The notes beneath the pieces are model-generated. The model made no database searches. It saw only the letters and a list, made by a program, of their open reading frames with translations, and was not told the origin of the DNA. Shown here piece by piece: positions 36,858 through 46,917 of a stretch of 64,000 nt of DNA. Both the position numbers and the translations under genes were made by a program. How positions within the stretch are numbered: the first letter of the stretch is position 1; each line of letters opens with the position of its first letter. Source of the stretch: Methylobacter psychrophilus. Lineage in GTDB: Bacteria > Pseudomonadota > Gammaproteobacteria > Methylococcales > Methylomonadaceae. Location of the stretch: assembly GCF_025583945.1 (NCBI RefSeq), contig NZ_JAOEGU010000002.1, forward strand, positions 1-64,000. Direction: 5' to 3'.

Positions 36858-38465
36858 ATGCAATCTCATTCTCAGGACGATTTACTCATGCCGTTGAAAA
36901 AACCAACAACTATCTTGGCCATCTGGACTTTTTTACTGTTATTACTAGGGTTTACGTTTAAAAGCAGTCTGGAGATGATGGTTAGTACCTGGATAAACGT
37001 AGAGGAATATGGTCATGGTTTTTTTATACCTGCGATCAGTATTTATTTTTTATGGATTCGGCGACATGAGTTAAAGTTTGTTGAGCAATTTAAAGACGTA
37101 TGGCCAGGATTTGTCATTGTTATCATTGGCTTGATACTGGGTTTTTTAGGGGGGCTGGCAACCTTAAAAACCGTTGAACAATATGCTTTTATTGTTACGT
37201 TAACCGGTCTGTTTACTATTGCATTTGGTTTGCAAGGCTTGCGTGTAGGTGCAATACCCTTGTTGTTTTTGCTGTTCATGGTGCCATTTCCGTCATTTAT
37301 TCTCAATAACTTGTCAGCTAAATTACAATTGATTTCATCATGGTTAGGTGTTGAGTTTATTCGCGCCTGCGACATCATGGTGTATCTTGAAGGTAATGTT
37401 ATTGATCTGGGTGTTTATAAATTACAGGTAGTAGAAGCTTGCAGTGGCCTCCGTTATTTATTTCCTCTGGCCAGTCTATCTTTCTTATGCGCCTACTTGT
37501 TTAAAGGCCCTTTTTGGCAAAAAGCCCTGATTTTTCTTTCTTCAGCACCGCTGACCATTTTTATGAACAGTTTCCGCATTGGTGTTATCGGTGTTATGGT
37601 CGATAACTGGGGAACAGAAATGGCAGAAGGCTTTTTACATGATTTTGAAGGCTGGGTTGTCTTTTTGTTGTGTATGGCGTTATTATTTGTTGAAATGTGG
37701 TTGTTTTCCAGACTTAGTGGGAAAAAAGTGGCCTTTAACGAACTGGTGTTAATTCCCAATGAATGGTCAGGCAATGCAAAACAACTCAATTTGGAAGTTA
37801 AATTTAATAAATCGATATTTCTGTTGTTAGCTTTGCTGATTGGTAGTGCCATTGGCTCCGGTTTTATACAGGAGCGGGAAGATATTATTCCTGCCCGTAA
37901 AGCCTTTCTTAACTTTCCATTGCAGATAGACAAATGGGAGGGACGTAATGACTACCTTAGCCAAAAGTATTTGGACGAGTTAAGATTGACTGATTACGCT
38001 ATTATTAATTATGTGCAGCCGGAATCAGCCAGTACGATTAATTTTTACAGTGCCTATTACGAGGCGCAACGAAGAGGTGTTGCCGTTCATTCTCCCAAAG
38101 GTTGTATGCCTGGCGATGGTTGGCAAATTACCCAGTTTGGGCAGCTTAACTTTCCGGATATAATTATTGACGGTAATGAACTTGAGTTAAATCGTGCTGT
38201 TATTCAAAAAGGTGAAAGCAAACAGTTGGTTTACTATTGGTTTCAGCAACGGGGGCGGACGATAACTAATGAATACTTGGTAAAATGGTATTTGTTCTAT
38301 GATGCCTTAACTATGAACCGTACTGACGGCGCTTTAATAAGACTGGTTACTAGTGTTGGACAAACCGAAGACTTGGAAAAAGCTGATCAACGCTTGCAAG
38401 CTTTTATTAAAGAATTGGCACCAAAATTACCGGCTTATATACCCGGAAAACTGGCAGTTAAATAA
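36858..38465 (+). CDS. xrtD: Exosortase-EpsI fusion, probably the VPLPA-specific exosortase D
   Basis: 535 residues. The first about 300 residues form the multi-pass exosortase domain with the catalytic triad visible: Cys195 in VVEACSGLRYLFPL, Arg240 in MNSFRIGVIGVMVD and His261 in EGFLHDFEGWVVF. After another membrane helix (about 318-336), residues about 345-530 form the EpsI-like domain (AVHSPKGCMPGDGWQI, VYYWFQQRGRTITNEY). Exosortases cut and transfer PEP-CTERM-type proteins in the inner membrane. Two VPLPA-CTERM substrates are encoded in the window (6805-7596 and 30872-31891), which supports assignment to XrtD, whose family has this fused length. Start could also be the ATG at 36888. Confidence 0.82.
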   Translation: MQSHSQDDLLMPLKKPTTILAIWTFLLLLLGFTFKSSLEMMVSTWINVEEYGHGFFIPAISIYFLWIRRHELKFVEQFKDVWPGFVIVIIGLILGFLGGLATLKTVEQYAFIVTLTGLFTIAFGLQGLRVGAIPLLFLLFMVPFPSFILNNLSAKLQLISSWLGVEFIRACDIMVYLEGNVIDLGVYKLQVVEACSGLRYLFPLASLSFLCAYLFKGPFWQKALIFLSSAPLTIFMNSFRIGVIGVMVDNWGTEMAEGFLHDFEGWVVFLLCMALLFVEMWLFSRLSGKKVAFNELVLIPNEWSGNAKQLNLEVKFNKSIFLLLALLIGSAIGSGFIQEREDIIPARKAFLNFPLQIDKWEGRNDYLSQKYLDELRLTDYAIINYVQPESASTINFYSAYYEAQRRGVAVHSPKGCMPGDGWQITQFGQLNFPDIIIDGNELELNRAVIQKGESKQLVYYWFQQRGRTITNEYLVKWYLFYDALTMNRTDGALIRLVTSVGQTEDLEKADQRLQAFIKELAPKLPAYIPGKLAVK

Positions 38466-38610
38466 ACCGATTTTTAATTCATCATGAAGACATGAAGAAA
38501 AATATTTAGTCTTCGTGGTGATAATGTTTTAAAGTTTTTTCGATTTACCTTTTATTATAGAAAAATTACGTTTTTATCCATCAATAAATTTAAGTTAACA
38601 AGGAACGATA

Positions 38611-39732
38611 GTGAGTAAAAAAGTTGCATTAATAACCGGTGTTACCGGACAAGATGGTTCATACCTCGCTGAACTTTTACTGGAAAAAGGTTATGAAGTC
38701 CATGGTATTAAACGGCGTTCATCGCTTTTTAATACGCAACGGGTTGATCATATATACCAAGATCCTCACATCACAGACCCCAAGTTTTATCTACATTACG
38801 GTGATTTAACAGATAGTTCTAACTTAACCCGTATTTTAAGTGAAACCCAGCCGGATGAAGTCTATAATCTGGGTGCCATGAGCCATGTTGCGGTATCCTT
38901 TGAATCACCTGAATATACTGCTGATGTCGATGGTATTGGCACGTTGCGTCTGCTTGAGGCTATCCGGTTTTTAAAGCTGGAAAAGAAAACCCGTTTTTAT
39001 CAGGCGTCAACCTCAGAGCTTTACGGACTGGTACAGGAAACACCGCAAAAAGAAACTACCCCGTTTTACCCGCGCTCGCCTTATGCCGTTGCCAAGCTTT
39101 ATGCTTACTGGATTACGGTCAATTACCGTGAAGCCTATAACATGTTTGCCTGTAACGGCATTTTGTTTAACCACGAATCTCCGCGTCGGGGTGAAACCTT
39201 TGTAACCCGTAAAATAACGCGTGGCCTTAGTAATATTGCCATGGGTCTGGAGCACTGTTTATTCATGGGTAACATGGATTCACTAAGGGATTGGGGGCAT
39301 GCGAAGGATTTTGTACGCATGCAATGGATGATGATGCAACAAGAACAACCCGAAGATTTTGTTATCGCTACCGGCGTACAGTATTCCGTCAGGCAGTTTA
39401 TTGAAATGTCCGCCGGCGAACTCGGAATCACCATTCGCTGGGAAGGCACTGGCGTTGATGAAAAAGGCTTTGTTGATACACTGGAAGGCAATAAAGCACC
39501 GGGTTTAAAAATAGGCCAAACCATTGTCGCCATTGATCCGCGTTATTTTAGACCGGCTGAAGTAGAAACCTTATTGGGTGACCCGACCAAAGCCAAAGAA
39601 AAGCTGGGCTGGGTACCGCAAATTACCTTACAGGAAATGATCAGTGAAATGGTGGCTTGTGATCTTGATGAAGCCAGAAAACATGCGCTGCTAAAAGAGC
39701 AAGGTTATAACATCGCCGTTAGCCGGGAATAA
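38611..39732 (+). CDS. gmd: GDP-mannose 4,6-dehydratase
   Basis: 373 residues from a GTG preceded by AAGGA. NAD(P)-binding [20 protein letters not shown] at the N-terminus, TSELYG with the catalytic Thr/Glu, and [10 protein letters not shown] with the SDR Tyr-Lys pair. [11 protein letters not shown] and [16 protein letters not shown] are family signatures. It converts GDP-mannose to GDP-4-keto-6-deoxymannose, the first step to GDP-fucose. The next gene, four bases on, does the second step. The pair follows the exosortase, suggesting the exopolysaccharide contains fucose or a related deoxysugar. A TCATGAAG/CTTCGTGG repeat fragment lies in the spacer upstream. Confidence 0.96.
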   Translation: MSKKVALITGVTGQDGSYLAELLLEKGYEVHGIKRRSSLFNTQRVDHIYQDPHITDPKFYLHYGDLTDSSNLTRILSETQPDEVYNLGAMSHVAVSFESPEYTADVDGIGTLRLLEAIRFLKLEKKTRFYQASTSELYGLVQETPQKETTPFYPRSPYAVAKLYAYWITVNYREAYNMFACNGILFNHESPRRGETFVTRKITRGLSNIAMGLEHCLFMGNMDSLRDWGHAKDFVRMQWMMMQQEQPEDFVIATGVQYSVRQFIEMSAGELGITIRWEGTGVDEKGFVDTLEGNKAPGLKIGQTIVAIDPRYFRPAEVETLLGDPTKAKEKLGWVPQITLQEMISEMVACDLDEARKHALLKEQGYNIAVSRE

Positions 39733-39736
39733 GCAC

Positions 39737-40711
39737 ATGACTGATAAACAACAAAAAATCTATGTGGCAGGACATCGTGGCATGGTAGGGTCTGCTATTG
39801 TCAAACAGTTAAACGACGCAGGCTTTAACAACATTGTTGTCCGTACTCATGCCCAACTGGATTTAACCGACCAAGCTGGCGTACGTGATTTTATGCAGCA
39901 AGAGCAACCCAAGCAAATTATTATGGCAGCGGCCAAAGTAGGGGGTATTCACGCCAATAATGCTTATCCGGCTGAATTTATTTACCAGAACCTGATGGTG
40001 GAAGCTAATGTCATCCATCAAGCTTGGGCGGCTGGTTGCCAGAAATTATTGTTTTTAGGTAGTTCCTGTATTTATCCAAAGCTTGCACCCCAACCCATGC
40101 AAGAAAGCGCTTTGTTGACCGGCGGGTTGGAAGCGACCAATGAGCCTTATGCTATCGCTAAAATTGCCGGCATCAAGCTTTGTGAGTCTTATAATCGTCA
40201 GTACGGAACCGATTATCGCTCAGTCATGCCGACTAATCTCTATGGAGAGAATGACAACTTTCATTTGGAAAACAGTCATGTTATTCCTGCCATGATCAGA
40301 AAGTTTCATGATGCCAAAACCAGCCAGTCTCCTACCGTTACCTTGTGGGGGACTGGCACTGCCAGGCGTGAATTTTTGCATGTCGATGATATGGCCGCCG
40401 CGTGTTTGCATGTGTTGGGTTTAAGTAAAGAACATTATCAAGCCCATACTGAACCAATGCTGTCACACTTTAATGTTGGTGCCGGTGAGGATGTTACCAT
40501 CCGTGAATTGGCTGAAACCATTCAGCAGGTCGTAGGGTTTAACGGTGATATTATCTGGGATAGTAGTAAGCCTGACGGTACTCCCAGAAAGCTCATGGAT
40601 ATCAGTAAAATCAAGTCATTGGATTGGCAACCACAAATAACACTTAGCGACGGCCTGGCCAGCACTTATCGCTGGTTTGTGGAACACCACAGTGAGATTA
40701 AAGCACAATAA
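39737..40711 (+). CDS. fcl: GDP-L-fucose synthase
   Basis: 324 residues. [16 protein letters not shown] is the NADP-binding start, [10 protein letters not shown] and [15 protein letters not shown] hold the catalytic Ser and Tyr/Lys, and [19 protein letters not shown] is the typical substrate-binding part. It epimerises and reduces GDP-4-keto-6-deoxymannose to GDP-L-fucose. It is four bases after gmd with GAATAAGC before the ATG, so the two are surely one transcript. No glycosyltransferases are in the window, so the rest of the EPS pathway must be elsewhere. Confidence 0.95.
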   Translation: MTDKQQKIYVAGHRGMVGSAIVKQLNDAGFNNIVVRTHAQLDLTDQAGVRDFMQQEQPKQIIMAAAKVGGIHANNAYPAEFIYQNLMVEANVIHQAWAAGCQKLLFLGSSCIYPKLAPQPMQESALLTGGLEATNEPYAIAKIAGIKLCESYNRQYGTDYRSVMPTNLYGENDNFHLENSHVIPAMIRKFHDAKTSQSPTVTLWGTGTARREFLHVDDMAAACLHVLGLSKEHYQAHTEPMLSHFNVGAGEDVTIRELAETIQQVVGFNGDIIWDSSKPDGTPRKLMDISKIKSLDWQPQITLSDGLASTYRWFVEHHSEIKAQ

Positions 40712-40834
40712 AAGCCGAGAATTAATCCTTCAACTAATTTAACGAGAGGGCTGATCTAAGGGCAAATGAGCTGATATAGCGGCAGGTTTTAGGTTTAATG
40801 CTACGTTAGCCTTCGCCTGCAAAGCTATTCTGCG

Positions 40835-41116
40835 CTAACAGCCTTTAGAGCAAACCTCTTTAATTTTATTGGCATCGGAGGTGATGATTTGTGATTTTTC
40901 TACCCTACTTAATTTTTTTAGGTCGATTTCACGTTTTGATGCGGAACTGCGATTATGCCCGGGTTCCAGGTAAACCAGCTGTTTGGGTTGACGGCCGCGA
41001 AAATACTTTGCTCCCTGTCCGCTTGCATGTTGGATGTAGCGTCTGGAAACATCGATAGTGATGCCGGTGTATAGGCTGTTGTCGCTACAGAGGATGATAT
41101 AGACAGACCAGTTCAT
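40835..41116 (-). CDS. GIY-YIG nuclease-domain protein (YhbQ type)
   Basis: 93 residues made of one GIY-YIG domain: WSVYIILCSDNSLYTGITID corresponds to the GIY...YIG strands, followed by RYIQHASGQGAKY (Arg/His/Gly) and a late catalytic Glu (KREIDLKKL). Such small single-domain proteins are widespread in bacteria and linked to DNA repair, but the role of this one is unknown. It is the last gene of the run from the PLP enzyme, 39 bases after def. Confidence 0.9.
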   Translation of the reverse strand: MNWSVYIILCSDNSLYTGITIDVSRRYIQHASGQGAKYFRGRQPKQLVYLEPGHNRSSASKREIDLKKLSRVEKSQIITSDANKIKEVCSKGC

Positions 41117-41155
41117 AAAAGGGCTACCAACTTAAGCCGGGACAGATAATAACTT

Positions 41156-41734
41156 TTAATCCCTTGAAGGGATGGTATCTGCAAGATCTTCCTGCTTTAA
41201 ATTGGTAACACTGAAAAGTTTACAATATTCGCTTTCGGCAACAATGTCCCTGTTATCTTCAACCCTGTCCAGATAAACCTTGCCTTCCAGATGATCAAAT
41301 TCATGCTGAAAGACTCGTGCAACAAAGCCTTCCAGTTCTGTTTCTACTAAATCGCCTTGTTCATTGGTATAAGTAATCAGTATATCTTTATATCTTGGCA
41401 CTAAAGCACGGATGCCTGGAATACTTAAACAACCTTCCCAGTCTTTTTCCCGGATATCCGATAACGTTTTAAAAGCCGGATTAATCATTATCGTCGGTTC
41501 CATCAGTGGAGCGTTAGGGTAGCGTGACGAAGGTCGTGAGGCAATAATGATAATGCGTTTTGATATGCTAATCTGAGGCGCTGCAATACCGACACCTTGA
41601 GTTGTTGCCAGGGTGTCTTGCAGGGTTTTAATAAGTTGCCGTATTTCAGCGCCTTGACTATCGTTAACCGCTTGGGCTTGCAGGCGTAAAACCGGGGCAC
41701 CTAATTGCGCAATTTCGCTGATAGTCATCGTCAT
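41156..41734 (-). CDS. def: Peptide deformylase
   Basis: 192 residues, normal length. The three deformylase motifs are intact: GVGIAAPQI, EGCLSIPG and QHEFDHLEG, giving the metal-binding Cys and two His and the catalytic Glu. It removes the formyl group from new proteins. The ATG overlaps the last base of the upstream polyphosphate kinase stop (TAATG), so the two are coupled. An in-frame ATG two codons later is also possible. fmt and 16S methyltransferase genes, common def neighbours, are not adjacent, so this may be a second deformylase copy. Confidence 0.94.
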   Translation of the reverse strand: MTMTISEIAQLGAPVLRLQAQAVNDSQGAEIRQLIKTLQDTLATTQGVGIAAPQISISKRIIIIASRPSSRYPNAPLMEPTIMINPAFKTLSDIREKDWEGCLSIPGIRALVPRYKDILITYTNEQGDLVETELEGFVARVFQHEFDHLEGKVYLDRVEDNRDIVAESEYCKLFSVTNLKQEDLADTIPSRD

Positions 41735-44502
41735 TATGATGCCTGCAACTCGTTTAAAATCATTAATTGGGCTTGTACGGGTTCTTCATTGCTCACGTTT
41801 AATAATTGTAGATAACTGCCATCAGGCTGTAACAGCCAGGCTTGCGTATTATCTTGTAAATACAAATCCAGGTTATGTAATATACGTCTATAGAGACGTT
41901 TACTTTCAATCGGGAAGCATATTTCCACGCGCCGAAACATATTGCGGTTCATTAAATCTGCGCTGGAGGCGTAAACTTCCTGATTACCATCATTAGAAAA
42001 TGCATAAATCCGCGCATGTTCCAAAAAGCGTCCAATAATGGCACGAACTTCTATATTGTCAGAGACGCCAGGAATCCCCGGTCTTAGGCAGCAAATACCC
42101 CGAACAATTAATTTAACTTCAACGCCAGCCTGGGATGCCCGGTAAAGTGCTTGAATGGATTGTTCTTCAACGATGGCATTAATTTGAATGATGATTTTTG
42201 CCGGTTTGCCGTTTTTGGCATGGGTAATTTCCCGCTCGATTTTTTCAAGTATCCCGGTATGCAAGGTAAAGGGCGATTGCAGTAATTTATTTAATTTGGT
42301 TACTTTGCCTAAGCTGGTCAGTTGTGCAAAGACTCGCCTGACATCTTCACCCAATTCCTTATTACAGGAAAACAAGCCATAGTCGGTGTAAATTTGTGCG
42401 GTTTTAGGGTGGTAGTTACCCGTGCCCAAATGCACATAATTTCTCAGTATTTTGCCTTCCCGTCGTAATACCAGGCACATTTTGGCATGCGTTTTATAAC
42501 CCACAACCCCATAGACGACATGCACTGCCGCTTCCTGTAATTTGGAAGCTAAATCAATATTGGCTTTTTCATCAAATCTCGCCCTTAATTCAATAACAAC
42601 AGTGACTTCCTTACCCGCTCGTGCGGCTCTTATTAACGCAGCAACAATCGGTGAGTCAGCGCCGGTACGGTAGAGCGTTTGTTTAATGGCCAGTACTTCT
42701 GGCGATGCGGCTGCCTGGCGTAAAAAATCAACGACAGGTGAGAAAGATTCAAACGGTTGATGCAATAAAATATCATGGCGTTTAATGGCGGCAAAAATAT
42801 CTTTATTTCTGGCCAGTTGCTGCGGAACGCTGGGTTTAAAAGGCGTAAACTTAAGGTCTGGCCGATCAACGAGATTATTGATTTCCTGGATTCTATTCAA
42901 ATTAACGGGGCCATCGACTAAAAATAACCGATCCCTGCTTAATTCAAAGCGCTCCAGTAAAAAATTCACGGTATCATCGGGGCATGCAGCATCTATTTCC
43001 AGACGCACTTCATCGCCATAATTACGCATGGCCAGCTCGCCTTCAACGGCCAGTAATAAATCGTCAATGGCATCGTCATCGACAAAAAAATCACTGTTTC
43101 GGGTGACCCTAAATTGATAACAACCTTTAACAACCATGCCGTTAAATAATTCACTAACAAAGGCATGAATAATTGATGATAAAAATACAAAATCAGCCGG
43201 ACCGCTTTGCGTCTCTTCGATAGGCAATTGAATAACGCGTGGCAATGCTCTGGGAGCTTGTAAAATAGCTCTGCCGCTATTTCTGCCAAAGGCGTCTTTT
43301 CCGGTTAAGGAGATAATAAAATTTAAACTTTTGTTGAGTATGCGCGGGAAAGGGTGCGCAGAATCCAGACCAACCGGCGTTAATATAGGCAATAACTCAT
43401 CGTTAAAATAATTGGCCAACCATTTATGTTGTGCTTCTGTCCAATCATTACGGCGAACAAAACGAATATTTTCAGCATTGAGTGAGGGGATTAAAATTTC
43501 ATTAAGAACTTGATATTGCTCTTCTACCAATTTATGCGCATAAATAGAAATTTGTTCCAACTGTTCATTAGCGGTTAAACCATCCGGGCCAATAGCTTTT
43601 GGATCAATAGCGACCATTTCCATGACACTGGCAACTCGAACCTCAAAAAACTCATCCAGATTTGAGCAGGAAATACACAGGTAGTTAAGTCGCTCAAGCA
43701 ACGGTACCGCTTCATTTTTTGCTTGCGCCAAAACCCGTTTGTTAAATTCCAGTAAGCTTAAGTCCCGATTGATATAAAGTTCCGGATTTTCAAGATTGAT
43801 TGTTTCAATGATTTCGTTTGTATGCATTTTCTTCTGTGAATTTTCGGGTATGATGCCGGTAATAAAAACATGTCGGTCACTGATTTGCATGATATGTAAA
43901 TTCAGATCTGCTTGTGCCAATTGTGCAGTAATTTCCTCTAAGCTAAAAGCCGCCAGCAAAGAATGATAAAAATCTCGTTGCAGAATTTCGGGTTCATTGG
44001 CAGCATAGTTAGCCATCATTATTTGCGCATCTTCAATACAGGCGGGGCGCAATAAATCCATAATAATGACACGAGTACCTGGTCTGGAATATTTTTTTAT
44101 GGTCTCCCAAAGTACCTGTGGATCGGATAAATGGTGCAAGAGACTATTGCTGAAAATTATTTCATAATCAGATTGCGGTAATGTGACGTCAGGTAATAAA
44201 CCTTCAATAAAGCTTATGCGTTCTGACAGATCAGTTGGTAATGCTGCTTTCGCATAATTTAGCATGGGCTTTGAACCGTCAACCGCATGTATCTTGCTGA
44301 AAGGAAATGCCTTGGCAAAGCGGCAACTGATATCGCCGGGGCCGCACCCCAGGTCTAATGCTGTACCGAAAAACTCAGGATCATTAATAAACTGTTTTAG
44401 TTGTTGTATAAAGTCATTATGCGGTATTTCAAAGTCAGCTTCGGCGTAAGCTTTTACTTGGCTTTCATCTTCCATTAACTCGGGTTCCAACAATCGATTC
44501 AT
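41734..44502 (-). CDS. ppk: Class I methyltransferase fused to polyphosphate kinase 1
   Basis: 922 residues in one frame. Residues about 1-220 are a SAM-dependent methyltransferase (ALDLGCGPGDISCRFAKAFP motif I at 48-57; HAVDGSKPMLNYA; FSNSLLHHLSDP). From Met226 (MHTNEIIETI) the sequence is a full-length PPK1 of 697 residues: YINRDLSLLEFNKRVL N-domain, LAIKQTLYRTGADSPIV, and VGYKTHAKMCLVLRREG with the phospho-accepting His near 672; HLGTGNYHPKTAQIYTDYGL follows. PPK1 makes polyphosphate from ATP. Only a weak AGAAGAA precedes codon 226, and no stop lies between the parts, so a real fusion is the simplest reading. It overlaps by 4 bases with the upstream gene and 1 base with def. Confidence 0.9.
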   Translation of the reverse strand: MNRLLEPELMEDESQVKAYAEADFEIPHNDFIQQLKQFINDPEFFGTALDLGCGPGDISCRFAKAFPFSKIHAVDGSKPMLNYAKAALPTDLSERISFIEGLLPDVTLPQSDYEIIFSNSLLHHLSDPQVLWETIKKYSRPGTRVIIMDLLRPACIEDAQIMMANYAANEPEILQRDFYHSLLAAFSLEEITAQLAQADLNLHIMQISDRHVFITGIIPENSQKKMHTNEIIETINLENPELYINRDLSLLEFNKRVLAQAKNEAVPLLERLNYLCISCSNLDEFFEVRVASVMEMVAIDPKAIGPDGLTANEQLEQISIYAHKLVEEQYQVLNEILIPSLNAENIRFVRRNDWTEAQHKWLANYFNDELLPILTPVGLDSAHPFPRILNKSLNFIISLTGKDAFGRNSGRAILQAPRALPRVIQLPIEETQSGPADFVFLSSIIHAFVSELFNGMVVKGCYQFRVTRNSDFFVDDDAIDDLLLAVEGELAMRNYGDEVRLEIDAACPDDTVNFLLERFELSRDRLFLVDGPVNLNRIQEINNLVDRPDLKFTPFKPSVPQQLARNKDIFAAIKRHDILLHQPFESFSPVVDFLRQAAASPEVLAIKQTLYRTGADSPIVAALIRAARAGKEVTVVIELRARFDEKANIDLASKLQEAAVHVVYGVVGYKTHAKMCLVLRREGKILRNYVHLGTGNYHPKTAQIYTDYGLFSCNKELGEDVRRVFAQLTSLGKVTKLNKLLQSPFTLHTGILEKIEREITHAKNGKPAKIIIQINAIVEEQSIQALYRASQAGVEVKLIVRGICCLRPGIPGVSDNIEVRAIIGRFLEHARIYAFSNDGNQEVYASSADLMNRNMFRRVEICFPIESKRLYRRILHNLDLYLQDNTQAWLLQPDGSYLQLLNVSNEEPVQAQLMILNELQAS

Positions 44503-45404
44503 ACTGGGTATCCTCTTTTTCCTTGCAAGCCACCGGTATGAACAGCAATAAGTCGTTGACCCGGTTTAAAAAACTGCTTGGTGATTAAATCGTAAAGTGC
44601 ATACATCATTTTTCCGGTATAAACAGGTTCAAGGGAAATATTGGTTTTACATTCGAAATCGGTAATAAATGTCATAAGTTCAGGTTTCGTTGTCGCAAAA
44701 CCACCAAAGTGATAATCCAGGTTAATCTGCCAGTTAGTAAAAGCACATGGCAATAAATTCTTAACATCAGTCTGTAAAAATCCGGCATTTTTTAATGCCG
44801 CAAAACCCAAGACGGATACTGACTTAGGAGCTGCTTCAATAATACCCGCTAATGTAGTGCCTGTTCCACAGGGTACGCAAAGCGTGTCGTAAAGGATATC
44901 TATTTCGTTAACCAGTTCTTCGACACCTTTTAACGCTAAGGCTTGAGCCCCGCCTTCCGGCAGCCAGTATTGCCGGGGTTTTAAGCCAGGTAAATCATGG
45001 CAGCCTTTATATTGTCGCAAAAGCCTGTAATCGGAACGGGATACAAACGTGAGTTCCATACCCCAGTTTTGCAGATCTATTAAAGTTGGCGTTAATGTTG
45101 CCGGTTGCTCGCCCCGAATAAACCCCTGCGTTTTCAACCCCAGAAGTTTACCTGTATAAGCCAGTGCATGTAAATGATTGGAATAAGCACCGCCCATACT
45201 GATGAGTGTATCAGCACCTGAAGACAATGCCTGATCAAGGCTGTATTTAAGTTTACGCCATTTATTTCCGGAAATAACGGGATGCAATAAGTCGTCGCGT
45301 TTTATCCATAATTCAATGTGGTATCGATCCAGCAGAGGGTCATCAATTTTTGTTAAAATCGATGGCTTGAAGGTTTTTTCCAACTTACTCAGTTCAGGGT
45401 GCAT
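44499..45404 (-). CDS. ACC deaminase/D-cysteine desulfhydrase-like PLP enzyme
   Basis: 301 residues of the fold-type II PLP family. IKRDDLLHPVISGNKWRKL carries the PLP lysine (SGNK), followed by GGAYSNHLHALAYTGKLLG and the phosphate-binding GTGTTLAG. Members cleave 1-aminocyclopropane-1-carboxylate or D-cysteine; sequence alone does not decide which, and methanotroph copies are often annotated as ACC deaminase/D-cysteine desulfhydrase. First gene of a tightly packed operon (ATGA overlap with the methyltransferase-PPK gene). Its start lies two bases from the start of the divergent yedK-like gene. Confidence 0.85.
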   Translation of the reverse strand: MHPELSKLEKTFKPSILTKIDDPLLDRYHIELWIKRDDLLHPVISGNKWRKLKYSLDQALSSGADTLISMGGAYSNHLHALAYTGKLLGLKTQGFIRGEQPATLTPTLIDLQNWGMELTFVSRSDYRLLRQYKGCHDLPGLKPRQYWLPEGGAQALALKGVEELVNEIDILYDTLCVPCGTGTTLAGIIEAAPKSVSVLGFAALKNAGFLQTDVKNLLPCAFTNWQINLDYHFGGFATTKPELMTFITDFECKTNISLEPVYTGKMMYALYDLITKQFFKPGQRLIAVHTGGLQGKRGYPV

Positions 45405-45406
45405 TT

Positions 45407-46072
45407 ATGTGTGGACGTTTTAACTTGATCGCAACAAAGCCGCAAATTATGGAACATTTTAGTTTACAGCGCTTACCTGATTATCAACCGGACTACAATA
45501 TTCCACCAGGACAAAAAATAATTGCTGTGGTAAGGCTGGAAGATGGTAGCAACAAAGCCGTAAATTTGCACTGGGGTTTGATACCATCATGGAGCAAAGA
45601 CCGTAAAATCTCCAGTCATTTGATCAATGCCAGAGTGGAAACATTAACTGAAAAGCCGTCATTTAGAAAGGCTTATCAACAGCGACGTTGCCTGATTCCT
45701 GCAACCGGATTTTTTGAATGGCAAATTACTGAGGCTGGTAAACAACCCTTCCATATTCATCAGCCGGAGTATGCTTTGTTGGCTTTTGCCGGGCTTTGGG
45801 AGCATTGGGAGTGCCAGCAGGAAACGGTTTATTCCTGCACTATTATTACCACGGCTGCCAACGCTAAAATAGCGCCTGTTCATGACCGTATGCCGGTTAT
45901 TATCACGCCTGATTTTTATAATCGTTGGCTGGATAAAAAAACCACAACGATTAAAATGGCGGATTTTTTAACAGCCGATGCTTACCGCACCATACAAATT
46001 ACGCCGATCAGTGCCCGGGTCAATAATCCGTTACATAATGATATTGAGTGTTTAGCCGAGGTTGGTCGGTAA
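45407..46072 (+). CDS. SOS response-associated peptidase-type protein (YedK/HMCES)
   Basis: 221 residues. It starts MCGRF; after Met removal Cys2 forms the thiazolidine crosslink to abasic DNA in this family. NARVETLTEKPSFRKAY and RRCLIPATGFFEWQ provide the conserved Asn and Glu, and HDRMPVII the active His. HMCES/YedK proteins protect abasic sites in single-stranded DNA. Divergent from the PLP-enzyme operon with a two-base spacer between coding regions, so each promoter must lie inside the other gene. No LexA box was recognised. Confidence 0.95.
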   Translation: MCGRFNLIATKPQIMEHFSLQRLPDYQPDYNIPPGQKIIAVVRLEDGSNKAVNLHWGLIPSWSKDRKISSHLINARVETLTEKPSFRKAYQQRRCLIPATGFFEWQITEAGKQPFHIHQPEYALLAFAGLWEHWECQQETVYSCTIITTAANAKIAPVHDRMPVIITPDFYNRWLDKKTTTIKMADFLTADAYRTIQITPISARVNNPLHNDIECLAEVGR

Positions 46073-46236
46073 AGCCTGATTGGTACAAAGCGATTTGTCC
46101 ACGAAAAACACGAAAAAACTTATAGGGATTCTCGGCATTTTTTATGGAAGATACAAAAGTAGTTAACACTTTTTTTACAAAAAATGATGGGCTTAATTTT
46201 GATGTATTCAACGTTTATAAACAGTTCTTCTTGAAA

Positions 46237-46515
46237 TTAGTAAACTGCGTCATGGTTGCCAACAGTCACAGGGATGATTTGCTCATCCTGAATCAGCAGT
46301 TCCAGGGTGATGCGATAGGACAAGTTTATGGAAACCGAATGTAATCCCTCCAACTTGCCGTGCAAAGAGTGCAAACGCAACGACCGGTGAGAAGGATTGG
46401 CTTCTAACAATTGTAGGGTTTTTAAATATTGTTGACGTAGTTCGGAATGTCTTTTAAGAAACTTTGATGCCTGTCGATTGTAACGCTCGGTGAAAACCAG
46501 CGTGTAAGCCATCAA
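46237..46515 (-). CDS. RelE/ParE-superfamily toxin
   Basis: 92 residues: YTLVFTERYNRQASKFLKRH, LRLHSLHGKLEGLHSVSI, YRITLELLI and IIPVTVGNHDAVY match the compact RelE/ParE fold with an ending like YafQ/HigB-type toxins. Likely an mRNA interferase or gyrase inhibitor; which is not visible. The ATG overlaps the antitoxin stop by four bases, the classical antitoxin-first layout. No transposon or integrase is adjacent. The plus-strand ORF over the same DNA is a shadow. Confidence 0.85.
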   Translation of the reverse strand: MMAYTLVFTERYNRQASKFLKRHSELRQQYLKTLQLLEANPSHRSLRLHSLHGKLEGLHSVSINLSYRITLELLIQDEQIIPVTVGNHDAVY

Positions 46516-46766
46516 AGTGTATCCAGTCGCGCCAGATGGTCTTGGGCTGATTCCTGCACAAATCTACCTGCGGCCAGATCAGCACGCGTTTCAGTTAATG
46601 CCGCCTCCAACTCACATTCACGCAAGTAATGGTAATGCGCAATATCCATCACGACAAACCGGTCTTTTCCACGCACCGAGACAATTGCTTCCAGGGACTC
46701 GCTCAGCGCGGCTTCTATTGCGGAGATGCCTTTGGTTTTTAAATCGTTAGCGCTAATATGTGACAT
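46512..46766 (-). CDS. Phd/YefM-family antitoxin
   Basis: 84 residues: SANDLKTKGISAIEAAL and VSVRGKDRFVVMDIAHYHYL fit the Phd/YefM DNA-binding fold, and the acidic C-terminal tail (LEAALTETRADLAAGRF) should wrap the toxin. It would repress its own promoter just upstream (46767-46800). Encoded directly before the RelE-like toxin with a four-base overlap. Confidence 0.87.
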   Translation of the reverse strand: MSHISANDLKTKGISAIEAALSESLEAIVSVRGKDRFVVMDIAHYHYLRECELEAALTETRADLAAGRFVQESAQDHLARLDTL

Positions 46767-46917
46767 AAGATACTCGTTAAAAATAACTACAATAAATGCG
46801 TTTAATAGTGCGCTTAATCGTACTGTTAATCAAGTGCCAATGGCCGATTTGGACCTTTAATTTAACCCACTGCAGGCGATTCAGGTCTTACTGCTGCAGG
46901 TAGTCCTGGTTTGCAAG

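Noticed and set aside
46144-46344. Plus-strand ORF over the RelE-like toxin gene
   Set aside because: Its second half is the complement of the toxin gene and the first half is intergenic repeat; no support.
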